Positions 19,682 through 28,765 are shown, numbered from the stretch's first letter. The stretch: 64,000 bases of DNA from Brachyspira hyodysenteriae ATCC 27164 (GCF_001676785.2 NZ_CP015910.2:558001-622000), one strand, 5' to 3'. Numbers and translations are program-made. The notes: a model not told the origin generated them from the letters alone.

Positions 19682-20392
19682 ATGAATATGAAAAGATTAA
19701 GTATCTTGATAACAATGTTAATTCTAACTGTTGCATTCTTGTTGTTTGCCCAAGATGCGGCTCAAACAGGTGAGCAAACTACTCAAAATCAGGGTGAAAA
19801 TGGTAATAACTTCGTAACTGAAGCTATCACTAACTACTTAATAGATGATTTTGAATTTGCTAATACTTGGCAAGCTTCTATGCCTAGAGATTACGGTGTA
19901 GTTAGCATCATTCGTCGTGAAGGCGGTCCAGCTGATGTTGTAGCTGAAGGTGCTGAAAATAATAAATATATTTTAGGTGCTAAAGTAGAGTACTTCAGAA
20001 CAGGTTATCCTTGGTTCTCTGTTACTCCTCCTAGACCTGTTAAAATACCTGGTTATACTAAAGAACTTAGTGTTTGGGTAGCTGGTCGTAACCATAATAA
20101 TAGAATGAGTTTCTATGTTTATGATGTAAACGGTAAGCCTCAAGCAGTTGGTAATGAAGCTCTTAACTTTATGGGTTGGAAAAACATTACTGTACAAATT
20201 CCTGCTAATATAAGACAAGAAGAATTCAGAGGACAAGTTGAACAAGGTATTAGCTTTATGGGTATACATGTTAAAGTTGATCCTAGAGATTCTTATGGTA
20301 AATATTATATATACTTCGATCAATTAATGGCTAAGACTGATATGTACTTAGAAACTTATAGAGAAGAAGATGACCCATTAGATACTTGGTAA
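19682..20392 (+). CDS. Second FlaA-like flagellar sheath protein
   Basis: 236 residues (an alternative start two codons in, at 19688, is possible). A signal peptide ends near LLFAQDA. The FlaA core has LIDDFEFANTWQASMPRDYG, KELSVWVAGRNHNNRMSFYVYDVNGK and YYIYFDQLMAKTDMYLETYREEDDP. It follows the first flaA by 19 bases with its own AAGGAG site, so the two sheath proteins are co-expressed. The paralogues are clearly diverged, arguing for distinct roles or filament positions. A strong terminator follows. Confidence 0.88.
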   Translation: MNMKRLSILITMLILTVAFLLFAQDAAQTGEQTTQNQGENGNNFVTEAITNYLIDDFEFANTWQASMPRDYGVVSIIRREGGPADVVAEGAENNKYILGAKVEYFRTGYPWFSVTPPRPVKIPGYTKELSVWVAGRNHNNRMSFYVYDVNGKPQAVGNEALNFMGWKNITVQIPANIRQEEFRGQVEQGISFMGIHVKVDPRDSYGKYYIYFDQLMAKTDMYLETYREEDDPLDTW

Positions 20393-20417
20393 TAAATAAC
20401 AAGTTGAAATGAATATT

Positions 20418-20456
20418 AAAGGTGAGGTATTATTAATAGTACTTCACCTTTTTTTA
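20418..20456 (+). terminator. Terminator of the flaA operon
   Basis: Stem AAAGGTGAGGTA / TACTTCACCTTT (one G-T pair) followed by a T run. Confidence 0.85.
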
Positions 20457-20537
20457 TTATATAATTTATATAAATAACTTGAAATTAATATTAATTTATA
20501 TTAAACTACTAAAATATACAATTTGAAGAGAGTTATT

Positions 20538-20687
20538 ATGTCTAATATCAATATAAATTTATTGCTTCTTATTGGATTCATATTATTAGCTATATATTCT
20601 ATAACTACTAGAATAGTAAACAATAGAGCAAATAAAGATAAAAAAGAAAATGATACTAATTATGAAGATAATGATTCAAAAGAATAA
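20538..20687 (+). CDS. Small 49-residue single-pass membrane protein
   Basis: ATG at 20538, eight bases after a GAAGAGAG purine stretch; stop at 20685-20687. Residues 5-24 form one hydrophobic helix (INLLLLIGFILLAIYSITT), followed by a charged Lys/Asp/Glu-rich tail. It lies 24 bases before the next gene, whose product has a similar layout (membrane helix then charged tail), so they likely share a message. No family was recognised. Confidence 0.6.
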   Translation: MSNININLLLLIGFILLAIYSITTRIVNNRANKDKKENDTNYEDNDSKE

Positions 20688-20711
20688 AAATTAATAAAGG
20701 TACTAATTATA

Positions 20712-21218
20712 ATGACTGAATTAGTTATATACATTATAATAGCTATTATATGGGCTATAGTGAGTTTGATACAAAAAGCAACTAAACAAAATCAAAAATA
20801 TAAAACTAAACAAAAACAAAAAACTTATTCTAATAGAAAATTTAATAATAATAAAAATGAAGAAGAAATATTTAAAGAATTACAAAAAAATATTAGAAAT
20901 TTAAAAAATTATAATGAAGAAGTTCTTAGAGAAAATACTAGAGATGAAGATGTATATACTAATTATTATGAAACTTCAAATAATGATAGAGAAATATTAG
21001 AGCTTCAAGAAAAATATAATTCTAAAATAGCCGAAATTAATAGTATAAGAGAAGAAAATTATAATAATGCTTTTAATGATACTAAAACATTAAAATCTAG
21101 AAATCATGTTAATCATATGCTTTCTTCATTGGATATAAAAAATGCTATAATATACAATGCTATACTTGAGCCTAGAAGAATAAAATATATGAAAATAAAA
21201 AACTCAAAATTTAATTAA
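20712..21218 (+). CDS. Membrane-anchored charged protein of unknown function
   Basis: 168 residues. One N-terminal helix (TELVIYIIIAIIWAIVSLI) is followed by a Lys/Asn/Gln-rich and then Glu-rich region with coiled-coil character (REILELQEKYNSKIAEINSIREE). I recognise no enzyme motif. It sits 18 bases before mazG and 24 bases after the small membrane protein, suggesting an operon reading into mazG and the peroxidase. A role cannot be given. Confidence 0.6.
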   Translation: MTELVIYIIIAIIWAIVSLIQKATKQNQKYKTKQKQKTYSNRKFNNNKNEEEIFKELQKNIRNLKNYNEEVLRENTRDEDVYTNYYETSNNDREILELQEKYNSKIAEINSIREENYNNAFNDTKTLKSRNHVNHMLSSLDIKNAIIYNAILEPRRIKYMKIKNSKFN

Positions 21219-21235
21219 TAAAAAGAGTTGGAATA

Positions 21236-22030
21236 ATGAAATCATTTGAAGAACTTATATCTGTAATACAAACTTTAAGAGGTGAAAATGGATGTGCTTG
21301 GGATAAGGTGCAGACTTTTGATAGTTTGATTCCTTGTTTTTTGGAAGAGGCATATGAAGTTGTAGAAGCAATAAATAATAGGGATTATGAAAATATTAAA
21401 GAAGAACTTGGGGATGTGCTTTTGCATGTTGTGTTCTTTTCTGAACTTGCCAAAGATGAAAATAAATTTAATATAGATGATGTTTGTAAAAATATTAGTG
21501 AAAAACTTATAAGAAGGCATCCTCATGTGTTTGGTAATAGTGATGTAAAAGATGTGCAGGGAATACTTAAGCAATGGGATAAAATAAAAAAAGAAGAAAA
21601 GGCTAGTAATAATACAGATGAATTTAAAAGTGTACTTGATGGAATACCTAAATCACTTCCAATTATGGAAAAGTCATATAAATTAATGAAAAAAGCAGCT
21701 AGTGTTGGTTTCGAATATGAACATATTGATGATTCTTTATCAAAGATAGAGGAAGAACTTTTAGAAGTTAAAGATGCATATAAAGAGCAGGATAAGGAAC
21801 ATTTGGAAGAAGAGATAGGGGATTTAATTATGACTGTTCTTGATTTTGCCCGTATGAATAAGATTAATCCTGTAAATTCTCTTATTAAAGTTAATGAAAA
21901 ATTTAGAAAAAGATTTAATTATGTAGAAAAATCGGCATATGAAATGAATAAAAAATTAGAAGATATGTCTTTAGCCGAAATGGATAATCTTTGGAATGAA
22001 TATAAGAAAAAAGAAAGAGAAAATAAATGA
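21236..22030 (+). CDS. mazG: Nucleoside triphosphate pyrophosphohydrolase MazG
   Basis: 264 residues, matching the length of two-domain MazG. Each half has the EExxE-type metal-binding helix: LEEAYEVVEAINNRDYENIKEELGDVLLHVVF in the first and EEELLEVKDAYKEQDKEHLEEEIGDLIMTVLDFAR in the second (shown in outline; metal ligands are the paired Glu and the following Asp). It hydrolyses (d)NTPs to monophosphates and pyrophosphate, a house-cleaning and stress role. Its stop overlaps the start of the peroxidase gene by 4 bases. Confidence 0.92.
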   Translation: MKSFEELISVIQTLRGENGCAWDKVQTFDSLIPCFLEEAYEVVEAINNRDYENIKEELGDVLLHVVFFSELAKDENKFNIDDVCKNISEKLIRRHPHVFGNSDVKDVQGILKQWDKIKKEEKASNNTDEFKSVLDGIPKSLPIMEKSYKLMKKAASVGFEYEHIDDSLSKIEEELLEVKDAYKEQDKEHLEEEIGDLIMTVLDFARMNKINPVNSLIKVNEKFRKRFNYVEKSAYEMNKKLEDMSLAEMDNLWNEYKKKERENK

Positions 22031-22500
22031 ATATATATGATTATACTGTAAAAGATATTAATGGCAGTGATATTTCTCTATCAAAATATAAAAATAAGGT
22101 TCTTTTTATAGTTAATACTGCTACAAGATGCGGTTTTACTAAACAATACAAAGATCTGGAAAATATATATAAGATGTATAATAGTAGAGGATTTGAAATA
22201 TTAGATTTTCCTTGTAATCAATTTTTTAACCAGGCGCCTGAATCAGATGATGAAATAAATAATTTCTGTAAATTAAAATACAATACTACTTTTGATAGAT
22301 TTAAGAAAATAGATGTTAAAGGTAAAAATATAGAACCTTTATATTCATATCTTATTAATAATAGTAATTACTTATTTAATAAAGATATAAAATGGAATTT
22401 TACAAAGTTTTTAATAGATAGAAATGGAAATATAGTAAGGAGATTTTCTAGTTTTTCATCTGGTAATACTATAACTAAATATATAGATAAACTTATATAG
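22027..22500 (+). CDS. Glutathione peroxidase family (thiol peroxidase, Cys type)
   Basis: 157 residues. The catalytic Cys lies in NTATRCGFTKQYKDLE and is encoded by TGC, so this is not a selenoprotein. DFPCNQFFNQAP gives the conserved Gln and the likely resolving Cys, and KWNFTKFLIDRNG the conserved Trp and Asn. Cys-type members usually use thioredoxin rather than glutathione to reduce peroxides. It overlaps mazG by ATGA-type coupling. It has no signal peptide and is cytoplasmic. It is relevant to an oxygen-tolerant anaerobe living near the gut mucosa. Confidence 0.9.
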   Translation: MNIYDYTVKDINGSDISLSKYKNKVLFIVNTATRCGFTKQYKDLENIYKMYNSRGFEILDFPCNQFFNQAPESDDEINNFCKLKYNTTFDRFKKIDVKGKNIEPLYSYLINNSNYLFNKDIKWNFTKFLIDRNGNIVRRFSSFSSGNTITKYIDKLI

Positions 22501-22643
22501 TATTTGTTATTTATAATATACTAAATGGGCTTTTTATAAAGTTATTTTAGTAATTTTTTATATATATCTCATTGTCTTTTTATTGCAAGAATTTCAAGTT
22601 TATATTATAATATCTGCATATTAAAATTCAGAGGTTTTGATTA

Positions 22644-23072
22644 ATGCCTATTAATGCTAATTTATATAAAAGATCCAAATTATATGATTTACTCTCAAAA
22701 ATCATTAAAAAGAAAGATGATGAGAATTTTGACTTAGATGATCATATTAATAAATTATTGGAGCTTATATCAAAAAGCACAGAGGAAGAAGTAAATTATG
22801 CAGATAATAAAATAAGCTGTCTTCATCTTGCTGTGCAAATAAATAATGCTGATGTAGTTGAGGCTTTAATAGAGAGAGGTGCTAATGTCAATGCTATAAA
22901 TGAGAGAGGAGTTAGCCCATTGCATACTGCTATTATAAAAAATCAGCCTGAAGAAGTTATAAAAATATTATTAGATAATGGAGCAGATTATAATATAGAA
23001 GAAGCCAATTTTTCAGCTGTTGCTCTAGCAGAAATAATGAATGTTCCATATTTGCATTTATTCAAAAAATAA
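22644..23072 (+). CDS. Ankyrin-repeat protein
   Basis: 142 residues. After a charged N-terminal region there are about two and a half ankyrin repeats: KISCLHLAVQINNADVVEAL…GANVNAINERGVSPLHTAIIKNQPEEVIKILLDNGADYN. The TPLH-like SPLH and GA-D/N-V-N turns are clear. There is no signal peptide, so it is probably cytoplasmic and binds a protein partner. Ankyrin proteins are numerous in Brachyspira genomes. The binding partner cannot be inferred. Confidence 0.8.
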   Translation: MPINANLYKRSKLYDLLSKIIKKKDDENFDLDDHINKLLELISKSTEEEVNYADNKISCLHLAVQINNADVVEALIERGANVNAINERGVSPLHTAIIKNQPEEVIKILLDNGADYNIEEANFSAVALAEIMNVPYLHLFKK

Positions 23073-23450
23073 ATTTATTCTTAGTTATATTTAAGTATAT
23101 CCTTATACTATTTTAATTTTTTTGCTATATATTAATTTAAGTATATTGCTGAAGTTGCTATTAATAGTTAAATAAAATATTAATATTTTTGAATAAATAT
23201 ATTATTATTATATGTCAAATATTTTATAGTTATTTCTAACTATATAATTAAAATTATGTGTATAAGCATTTTTAGATTATATATAACTTGATACGATTAT
23301 ATTTTTGATTTCTTTATAATAGTATGTATTATTTTTTATTGATTATTTAGATGTTTGCTGCATTTAGAATTTTTAAATTTTATTAAAGATGGATATAATA
23401 AAAATCTATAATATACTGATTTTCATTATATCCCTATTTTTCTTAATTTT
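23073..23450. other. Intergenic region with a hairpin for the ABC operon
   Basis: About 380 AT-rich bases between convergent genes with no recognisable coding sequence. At 23391-23433 the arms GGATATAATAAAAATC and GATTTTCATTATATCC form a near-perfect 16-bp stem, 18 bases beyond the stop codon of the minus-strand ABC gene. It is the likely terminator of that operon. Confidence 0.65.
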
Positions 23451-25103
23451 TTAACTTACTCTGTCAGTTTTCATCTTATAAACTTTATCTGCTATATTGA
23501 GAGTAGAAAGTCTATGAGAAACTAAAACAACAGTTCTGTTTTCACTATTGTCTTTTATTGACTTCAATATAACAGCCTCATTCAAACTATCAAGATTACT
23601 TGTAGGCTCATCAAGAAGTATGAAAGGAGCTTTATGAAGAAAACTTCTTGCTATTCCTATTCTTTGTTTTTCTCCGCCTGATAAAGTATCCCCAAGTTCT
23701 CCTACATTTGTATTATAACCATCAGGCAAGCTCATAATGAAATCATGTAATGAAGCTTTTTTGCATGCTTCAACAACTTCTTCATGAGTAGCATCTTTAT
23801 TAGCTATTTTTATATTATTCTCTATAGTATCTTTAAATATAGAAGTTTCCTGAGTTACATAGCTTTCCATATCTCTTAATGTGTCTGTATTAATATCTTT
23901 TATATCTGTATTTGATATTTTAATATTTCCTTTTTTAATATCCCAGAAACGCATAAAGAGTTTTAAAAGTGTTGATTTTCCGCTTCCGCTTTTTCCGCTT
24001 ATACCTATTATTTTATTAGGTTCTATATCTAAATTATAATCGTTTAATATATTCTCGCCTTCATAATCGAAATATACATCTTCACATTCAACACCATTGA
24101 AAGAAACATCTTTTTTTCCATCATAAACTTCTTCTACAATAGGTTTTTCAGCAAGTAAATTTAATACTCTCTCTCCGCTTGCCAATGTCATAAATAAATT
24201 ATTTGATAAATTACTTAATGCTATAACAGGTCCGAAAGAACTTGCCATTGCTATAGTAGGTATTATGATAGAAGCAAAATTTAATTCTTTTGATATCATT
24301 ATGCTTACAACAAGAATAGCTAATGTAAATAATGATACAACAGAAGTTGTAAGTCCTGATATTATACCTTCATATTTTTTTAATTTTTTATTCAAATCCA
24401 TTAAATCATCAGTTTTACTTTCTATATTTTTTGTTCTTTTATCACCATATCCAAATTGAAGTATCTCTTTTATACCCCATAAACTATCAAGAAAGTAACT
24501 ATTTAATTTTCCAAAATTATTTCTATAAGTCATTCCATCATTTTTGCCAAATTTTGATGAAAAATATGGAATTATGAAACCTATAGTGAAATATCCTAAA
24601 AAGGCAATAGCACCTAATATGATATTGAAACTGCCTATGAATATTGTCATTATAAGAGAAGTTAATATGCCAATAGCTATAGGGGAAATAGTATGAGCAT
24701 AAAATACTTCTAATAATTCTATATCGCTTGTAATAAGTGCTATTAAATTACCTTTATCTCTTCCTTCAAGTTTAGCAGGGGATAATTTTCTTAATGCTTT
24801 AAAAACTTTATCTCTTATCAAAGCAAGTAATTTAAATGCTATATAGTGATTGCTCAACTGTTCAATATAGTGAAGTATACCTCTTGAAGCTGCAAGCACT
24901 AAAACAGTGATAAATATTGTTTTTATTGTAAATAGAGAATCTAAACCTAGATATGTCAATATAGCATATCCTCCTAATATTGTTATTGATATAGCACATA
25001 AAAAGCCTAAAACTCCTGATGTAATAGCTAATATCATAACATGCATAAGCGGAGCAATTAACCCAATTAGTTCCGCCATAATTCTTATACCGCTTCTACG
25101 CAT
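23451..25103 (-). CDS. ABC exporter half-transporter (permease-ATPase), second subunit
   Basis: 550 residues. The N-terminal ABC-exporter membrane domain (about 6 helices, residues 1-300) is followed by the ATPase with Walker A GKSGSGKST, signature LSGGEKQR, Walker B FILLDEPTS and H-loop LVSHRLS. The catalytic Glu is intact. It is 50 bases downstream of a second half-transporter, so the two likely form a heterodimer. The pair resembles CydDC-type and drug-export ABC proteins; no cydAB genes are nearby. It is last in the TetR-controlled operon. Confidence 0.8.
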   Translation of the reverse strand: MRRSGIRIMAELIGLIAPLMHVMILAITSGVLGFLCAISITILGGYAILTYLGLDSLFTIKTIFITVLVLAASRGILHYIEQLSNHYIAFKLLALIRDKVFKALRKLSPAKLEGRDKGNLIALITSDIELLEVFYAHTISPIAIGILTSLIMTIFIGSFNIILGAIAFLGYFTIGFIIPYFSSKFGKNDGMTYRNNFGKLNSYFLDSLWGIKEILQFGYGDKRTKNIESKTDDLMDLNKKLKKYEGIISGLTTSVVSLFTLAILVVSIMISKELNFASIIIPTIAMASSFGPVIALSNLSNNLFMTLASGERVLNLLAEKPIVEEVYDGKKDVSFNGVECEDVYFDYEGENILNDYNLDIEPNKIIGISGKSGSGKSTLLKLFMRFWDIKKGNIKISNTDIKDINTDTLRDMESYVTQETSIFKDTIENNIKIANKDATHEEVVEACKKASLHDFIMSLPDGYNTNVGELGDTLSGGEKQRIGIARSFLHKAPFILLDEPTSNLDSLNEAVILKSIKDNSENRTVVLVSHRLSTLNIADKVYKMKTDRVS

Positions 25104-25153
25104 TGTAAACTCCTATTATTATTTATTTTATCTATAATGAATATTAAATTTAA

Positions 25154-26902
25154 TTAAATGGCTATGCTTAAACTTTCACATTTAGTTATGCTTTCTAAAT
25201 TGCTTTGTTCATTATAAATTTTTGCATACTCTCCATTTAAGTTCATCAATTTATCATGAGTTCCCTCTTCCATTATGATGCCGTCTTTCAAGAAATATAT
25301 GTGATCTGAAGGTATACAGTTATAAAGTCTATGAGATATTAATATAACAGTTTTTTCTTTAGCAATATCTCTTATAACCTGCATAATACTTTCCTCACTT
25401 TCAACATCAACATTAGAAGTAGCTTCATCAAATATGTATATATCAGCATTAAAAAGTATAGCTCTAGCCAAAGCTAATCTCTGTCTCTGTCCTCCGGATA
25501 AATTAGCAGCCTTTTCCATTATTACAGTATTAAGACCGTTTTCAGTTTGAAGAAAATCATAAAGCTCAACTTTCTTTAATGCTTCATTCATTTTATTTTC
25601 TGTTATAGTATTTCCAGCCATTTTCAAATTATCATATACAGTTCCTTCAAATAAATAACTGTTATGATCAACAACAACTATCTTTTTGTATAAATCATCT
25701 TTATCTATTGTATCAAGCTCTATGTCTCCGATTTTTATAGAACCTTTATAATTTTCATTTTTCAAAGATATGTGTCCTGCTATAGTGCTTTTTCCTGAAC
25801 CTGAAACACCTACTATAGAAACAAATGATTTTTCTTTTATAGTCATATTAATATTTTTTAATATAGTTTTTTCTTTATTATAAGCAAAACTTACATCTTT
25901 AAAAGTAATCTCTTCATTTTCTCTATTTATATTATTTACTCTTTTATCATCTTCTTCCATATCAAGTATTTCAAACATTTTATCGCTTGCTGATATTCCA
26001 TTCATAGCAATATGGAAGAAAGAACCTAAAAGTCTTAAAGGTATAAAAAACTCTGCAGAAAGCATTATTATAGTAAATGTGCCTGCTAAATTTATATTTC
26101 CTTTCATATATTCAAGTACAGATATTATTACTCCCAAAGCAGCTCCGCCGTAAGCTATTATGTCCATTATAGTTGTAGAGTTAAGCTGCATAAAAAGAAG
26201 ATTCATAGTAGCAACTCTAAATTTTTCTGCTTCTATATTCATCTCTTCATTTTTCTTTTCATCAGCTTTATATATCTTTAAAGTTGTAAGTCCCTGCACA
26301 TCTTCTAAAAATATTTCTCCTAAATCGCTGTAGCTTCCCCAATATTTTTTTAATATTCTCTTAGCAATTTGTACTATAGCTATGATTGATATAGGTATAA
26401 GAGGAACACATATTAAAAGTATAACAGCTGATTTAACGCTTATAGTAGAAAGCACGCAAAAAAGCACTATAGGAGCTATCATACTATAGAAAAACTGTGG
26501 AAGATAACGTCCGAAATAAGTTTCTAATTGATCAACTCCTTCCATAGATATCTGTACAATTTCACTTGTAGAGAATTTTTCTTTATATCTGCTTCCAAGT
26601 GTGAGAAGTTTTGAGTACATTTTTTCTCTTAAAGTTTGTTTTACTCTTCCTGAAGCATGATATGACATATCAGCCATTAAAATATTAAATCTGAATCTCA
26701 ATATTACTATAACAAAAATAGCGATAGAAACTTTCAATATATCTTCTTTTACAATATTACCTTGGGAAGCTTTTTGTATAATATCCGCCATAAAAATTAC
26801 AGCTGTTATATTAAGAACTAAATTTACAAGCTGTATTATTACATGCCAGGCTATATATTTTTTAGCATTCCCCATTAATGATATAAGTCTTTTATTAATC
26901 AT
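25154..26902 (-). CDS. ABC exporter half-transporter (permease-ATPase), first subunit
   Basis: 582 residues with an N-terminal exporter membrane domain and a C-terminal ATPase: Walker A GVSGSGKST, signature LSGGQRQR, Walker B IYIFDEATS, H-loop LISHRL. Both ATP sites of the expected heterodimer look catalytically competent, unlike exporters with one degenerate site. It starts 30 bases after the TetR gene. Substrate is unknown. Control by TetR and linkage to a beta-barrel and DUF454 protein point to an envelope or efflux role, which is inference. Confidence 0.8.
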   Translation of the reverse strand: MINKRLISLMGNAKKYIAWHVIIQLVNLVLNITAVIFMADIIQKASQGNIVKEDILKVSIAIFVIVILRFRFNILMADMSYHASGRVKQTLREKMYSKLLTLGSRYKEKFSTSEIVQISMEGVDQLETYFGRYLPQFFYSMIAPIVLFCVLSTISVKSAVILLICVPLIPISIIAIVQIAKRILKKYWGSYSDLGEIFLEDVQGLTTLKIYKADEKKNEEMNIEAEKFRVATMNLLFMQLNSTTIMDIIAYGGAALGVIISVLEYMKGNINLAGTFTIIMLSAEFFIPLRLLGSFFHIAMNGISASDKMFEILDMEEDDKRVNNINRENEEITFKDVSFAYNKEKTILKNINMTIKEKSFVSIVGVSGSGKSTIAGHISLKNENYKGSIKIGDIELDTIDKDDLYKKIVVVDHNSYLFEGTVYDNLKMAGNTITENKMNEALKKVELYDFLQTENGLNTVIMEKAANLSGGQRQRLALARAILFNADIYIFDEATSNVDVESEESIMQVIRDIAKEKTVILISHRLYNCIPSDHIYFLKDGIIMEEGTHDKLMNLNGEYAKIYNEQSNLESITKCESLSIAI

Positions 26903-26932
26903 AAACTTTCCTTTATTTTTTATTTTAATATA

Positions 26933-27490
26933 TTAATAAATGGTTCTTTTTATGATTTCTTTTATCATAGAACCATCATAATCTGCATTAATCATAGAAC
27001 TGATAATAAATGAGAATACTGTATCTATAAATTTATCAGCAGTAAAATTATCATTAAATGCATCAACTCTTACTTTTTTATCATTCATAAGAGTTTTATA
27101 TAATCCTTCTTTAATATGCTTTTTTACCATATTCATCATATTGATACCTTTGCTTTTATTTTTCCCAAACATCATAGTAGAATGCATAGAGAAAAAACTA
27201 GGATATTTTTTACTTCCTTTCTCCAAGCTTTTATAAATAGTATCAACGATATCTAAAAAGCTGTCTGATTCCAAGCAAACATTTAAAGGGTGGAATATAT
27301 CCATCCATACACTTCCTATAACTTCTATAGTAAGTTCCTCTTTAGATTTAAAATAATTGTATATTGATCCTACGGCAATATTAGATGCTTCAGCAAGAGA
27401 ACGCATATTTATTGAGTTAAGCCCTCTTTTTTTTATTAGTTCTCTGCTTACTCTCAATATTTCTTCTTTTGAAGTTACAATATTATTCAT
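26933..27490 (-). CDS. TetR-family transcriptional regulator
   Basis: 185 residues. The N-terminal helix-turn-helix is classic: ILRVSRELIKKRGLNSINMRSLAEASNIAVGSIYNYFKSKEEL (in outline; AxxxGxxxGxxYxYFxxKEEL pattern). The C-terminal ligand domain is divergent. It lies in the middle of the operon DUF454 - barrel - tetR - ABC - ABC. Palindromes TGAACAATGTTCA at the operon promoter (28623-28635) and in its leader (28556-28576) are the expected type of TetR operator, so autorepression is likely. The inducer is unknown, plausibly the ABC substrate. Confidence 0.88.
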   Translation of the reverse strand: MNNIVTSKEEILRVSRELIKKRGLNSINMRSLAEASNIAVGSIYNYFKSKEELTIEVIGSVWMDIFHPLNVCLESDSFLDIVDTIYKSLEKGSKKYPSFFSMHSTMMFGKNKSKGINMMNMVKKHIKEGLYKTLMNDKKVRVDAFNDNFTADKFIDTVFSFIISSMINADYDGSMIKEIIKRTIY

Positions 27491-27513
27491 GTAATATTTC
27501 CCCTTTTATAATA

Positions 27514-28116
27514 TTAAAGATAGTATCTTACCCCCATACTCATTCTTCCGAAACCTGCTGTATTTAATTTTGTGGGGTATCCTAGTTTTGATCCGTCAAA
27601 TATATCATGAAGTCCTCCACCAAATTCTAGGACTATAGCAACATGTCTGCTTACATTAATATTAAATCCAGCACCGCCTCCTACTTCCCAATATAAAGGC
27701 GTTGTAAATAAAAACTTTCCGCTTTTATCTGCTTCAAACGATAAAAATCCGAAACTTACAAAAGCAAAAGCATATCTTGATATACTAATTTCTCCTGTAT
27801 ATACATCGCTTCCTCCGAAAGTTATTTTCTGCATCATACCTAATTGATACATATCCGGATTATCATCATATATTTTAGAACCTATTATTGAGGTATAGCT
27901 TTTCATTTCAAAATTATTATATTTAAATAATTTAAATCCAAATTCTATATTAACACTAGTTTTTATAGTATCAGCACTGCTGTAAAGTCCTATAGAAAAA
28001 AATCTGTTATCAAGTCCTGATGATAATTTATTCTTTTTATCTTCTTCTGAATAAGCAATATCAAATAAACTTAATGAAATAATATTTATTACAATAATAT
28101 ATTTACATATTTTCAT
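27514..28116 (-). CDS. Small outer-membrane beta-barrel protein (paralogue of 61458-62081)
   Basis: 200 residues from the ATG at 28116 (an upstream TTG is less likely). A signal peptide (IIVINIISLSLFDIAYSE) precedes a series of alternating amphipathic strands and a C-terminal FGRMSMGVRYYL ending in a hydrophobic/aromatic residue, as outer-membrane barrels do. A Gly-rich WEVGGGAGFNINVSRHVAIVLEFGGGLH block is shared with the paralogue at 61.5 kb. It lies 16 bases after the DUF454 gene and 23 bases before tetR. The pairing with DUF454 occurs twice in the window. Confidence 0.7.
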   Translation of the reverse strand: MKICKYIIVINIISLSLFDIAYSEEDKKNKLSSGLDNRFFSIGLYSSADTIKTSVNIEFGFKLFKYNNFEMKSYTSIIGSKIYDDNPDMYQLGMMQKITFGGSDVYTGEISISRYAFAFVSFGFLSFEADKSGKFLFTTPLYWEVGGGAGFNINVSRHVAIVLEFGGGLHDIFDGSKLGYPTKLNTAGFGRMSMGVRYYL

Positions 28117-28132
28117 AATTACACCCAAATAA

Positions 28133-28543
28133 TTAATTTTCTTTATCTAATTCAATACTAGTTTCCATATCGTTGTTATTGTATTCTTTTGTAGTTTTTA
28201 TATATACAAAGAAATATATATATTTTATTAATAGAACCACAACTAATGCTATTCTGGCATGCAAATGATTTATAAATATGAATGCTATTGAAAGCATAAT
28301 AGTAACAGGTATAAGTATGCTGAGTTTAGATTTTAAAGTCATAGTTTTTGATTTAACAAAACTTTCTAAATGCTTTTTATAAAGATTAGTTGATATAAAC
28401 CAATCATGGAATTTTTTAGAACCTTTAGCAAAAAAGAAACCGGATAGTAGTAAAAAAGGTGCTGTTGGGAGTATTGGAACTACTACACCAACAATACCTA
28501 TACCCATAAATAAAAAACCTAAAGATATAAATAATATTCTCAT
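28133..28543 (-). CDS. YbaN/DUF454 inner-membrane protein
   Basis: 136 residues starting at the ATG at 28543, which has an AAAGGTAG ribosome binding site. A longer frame to 28636 is rejected because it would run through the promoter and operators. Two to four hydrophobic segments and the DUF454 hallmark GIVGVVVPILPTAPFLLLSGFFFAKGSKKFHDWF (outline: PxLPTxPFLLLaxffFAKGSxxxhxW) identify it. DUF454 has no firmly known function. It is first in the TetR operon. The close paralogue is at 60986-61384. Confidence 0.88.
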   Translation of the reverse strand: MRILFISLGFLFMGIGIVGVVVPILPTAPFLLLSGFFFAKGSKKFHDWFISTNLYKKHLESFVKSKTMTLKSKLSILIPVTIMLSIAFIFINHLHARIALVVVLLIKYIYFFVYIKTTKEYNNNDMETSIELDKEN

Positions 28544-28555
28544 AATTCTACCTTT

Positions 28556-28576
28556 ATACTGAACAATGTTCAGTAT
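28556..28576. promoter_or_regulatory. Palindromic operator in the operon leader
   Basis: Arms ATACTGAACA and TGTTCAGTAT are perfect complements around a single central A. It lies 13 bases upstream of the DUF454 start, in the transcribed leader. It shares the core TGAACAATGTTCA with the second site at 28623-28635. Length and symmetry suit a TetR dimer. Confidence 0.75.
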
Positions 28577-28622
28577 TTGAATAAAATAAAAGTCCAATAT
28601 GTGTTGCCTAAAGCAGTTATAT

Positions 28623-28635
28623 TGAACAATGTTCA
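28623..28635. promoter_or_regulatory. Second palindromic operator, overlapping the promoter
   Basis: TGAACAATGTTCA, identical to the core of the site at 28556-28576. It touches the -10 box of the minus-strand promoter and covers the expected transcription start, so binding would block initiation. Confidence 0.75.
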
Positions 28636-28662
28636 TTGTAAACTATATTTAAATTTTGTCAA
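28635..28662 (-). promoter_or_regulatory. Promoter of the DUF454-barrel-tetR-ABC operon
   Basis: On the minus strand TTGACA (28662-28657), a 16-base spacer, and TACAAT (28640-28635). The start point would lie near 28628, inside the operator palindrome. Confidence 0.7.
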
Positions 28663-28716
28663 TTAAAAAATCATTATTTTTTTATTATTATTATGATTGT
28701 TCAGATGAAATAGGGT

Positions 28717-28750
28717 AGTGAGTAAGATCATTAGTTGGATTTTACTCACT
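28717..28750. terminator. Hairpin downstream of the TPR-like gene
   Basis: AGTGAGTAA (28717-28725) pairs with TTACTCACT (28742-28750), a 9-bp stem with a 16-base loop. The T run lies on the plus-strand side, opposite to the expected use by the minus-strand gene ending at 28766, so its direction is uncertain. Confidence 0.4.
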
Positions 28751-28765
28751 TTTTATTTTTTATGA

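Noticed and set aside
23451..26902. Assigning the ABC pair as cydDC
   Set aside because: Resemblance is only at the level of ABC exporters in general. No cytochrome bd genes are nearby and a TetR gene heads the pair, so a drug/envelope exporter is as likely.
28544..28636. Longer start for the DUF454 gene
   Set aside because: It would translate through the promoter and operator palindromes and has no match to the paralogue, which begins MRILFI.
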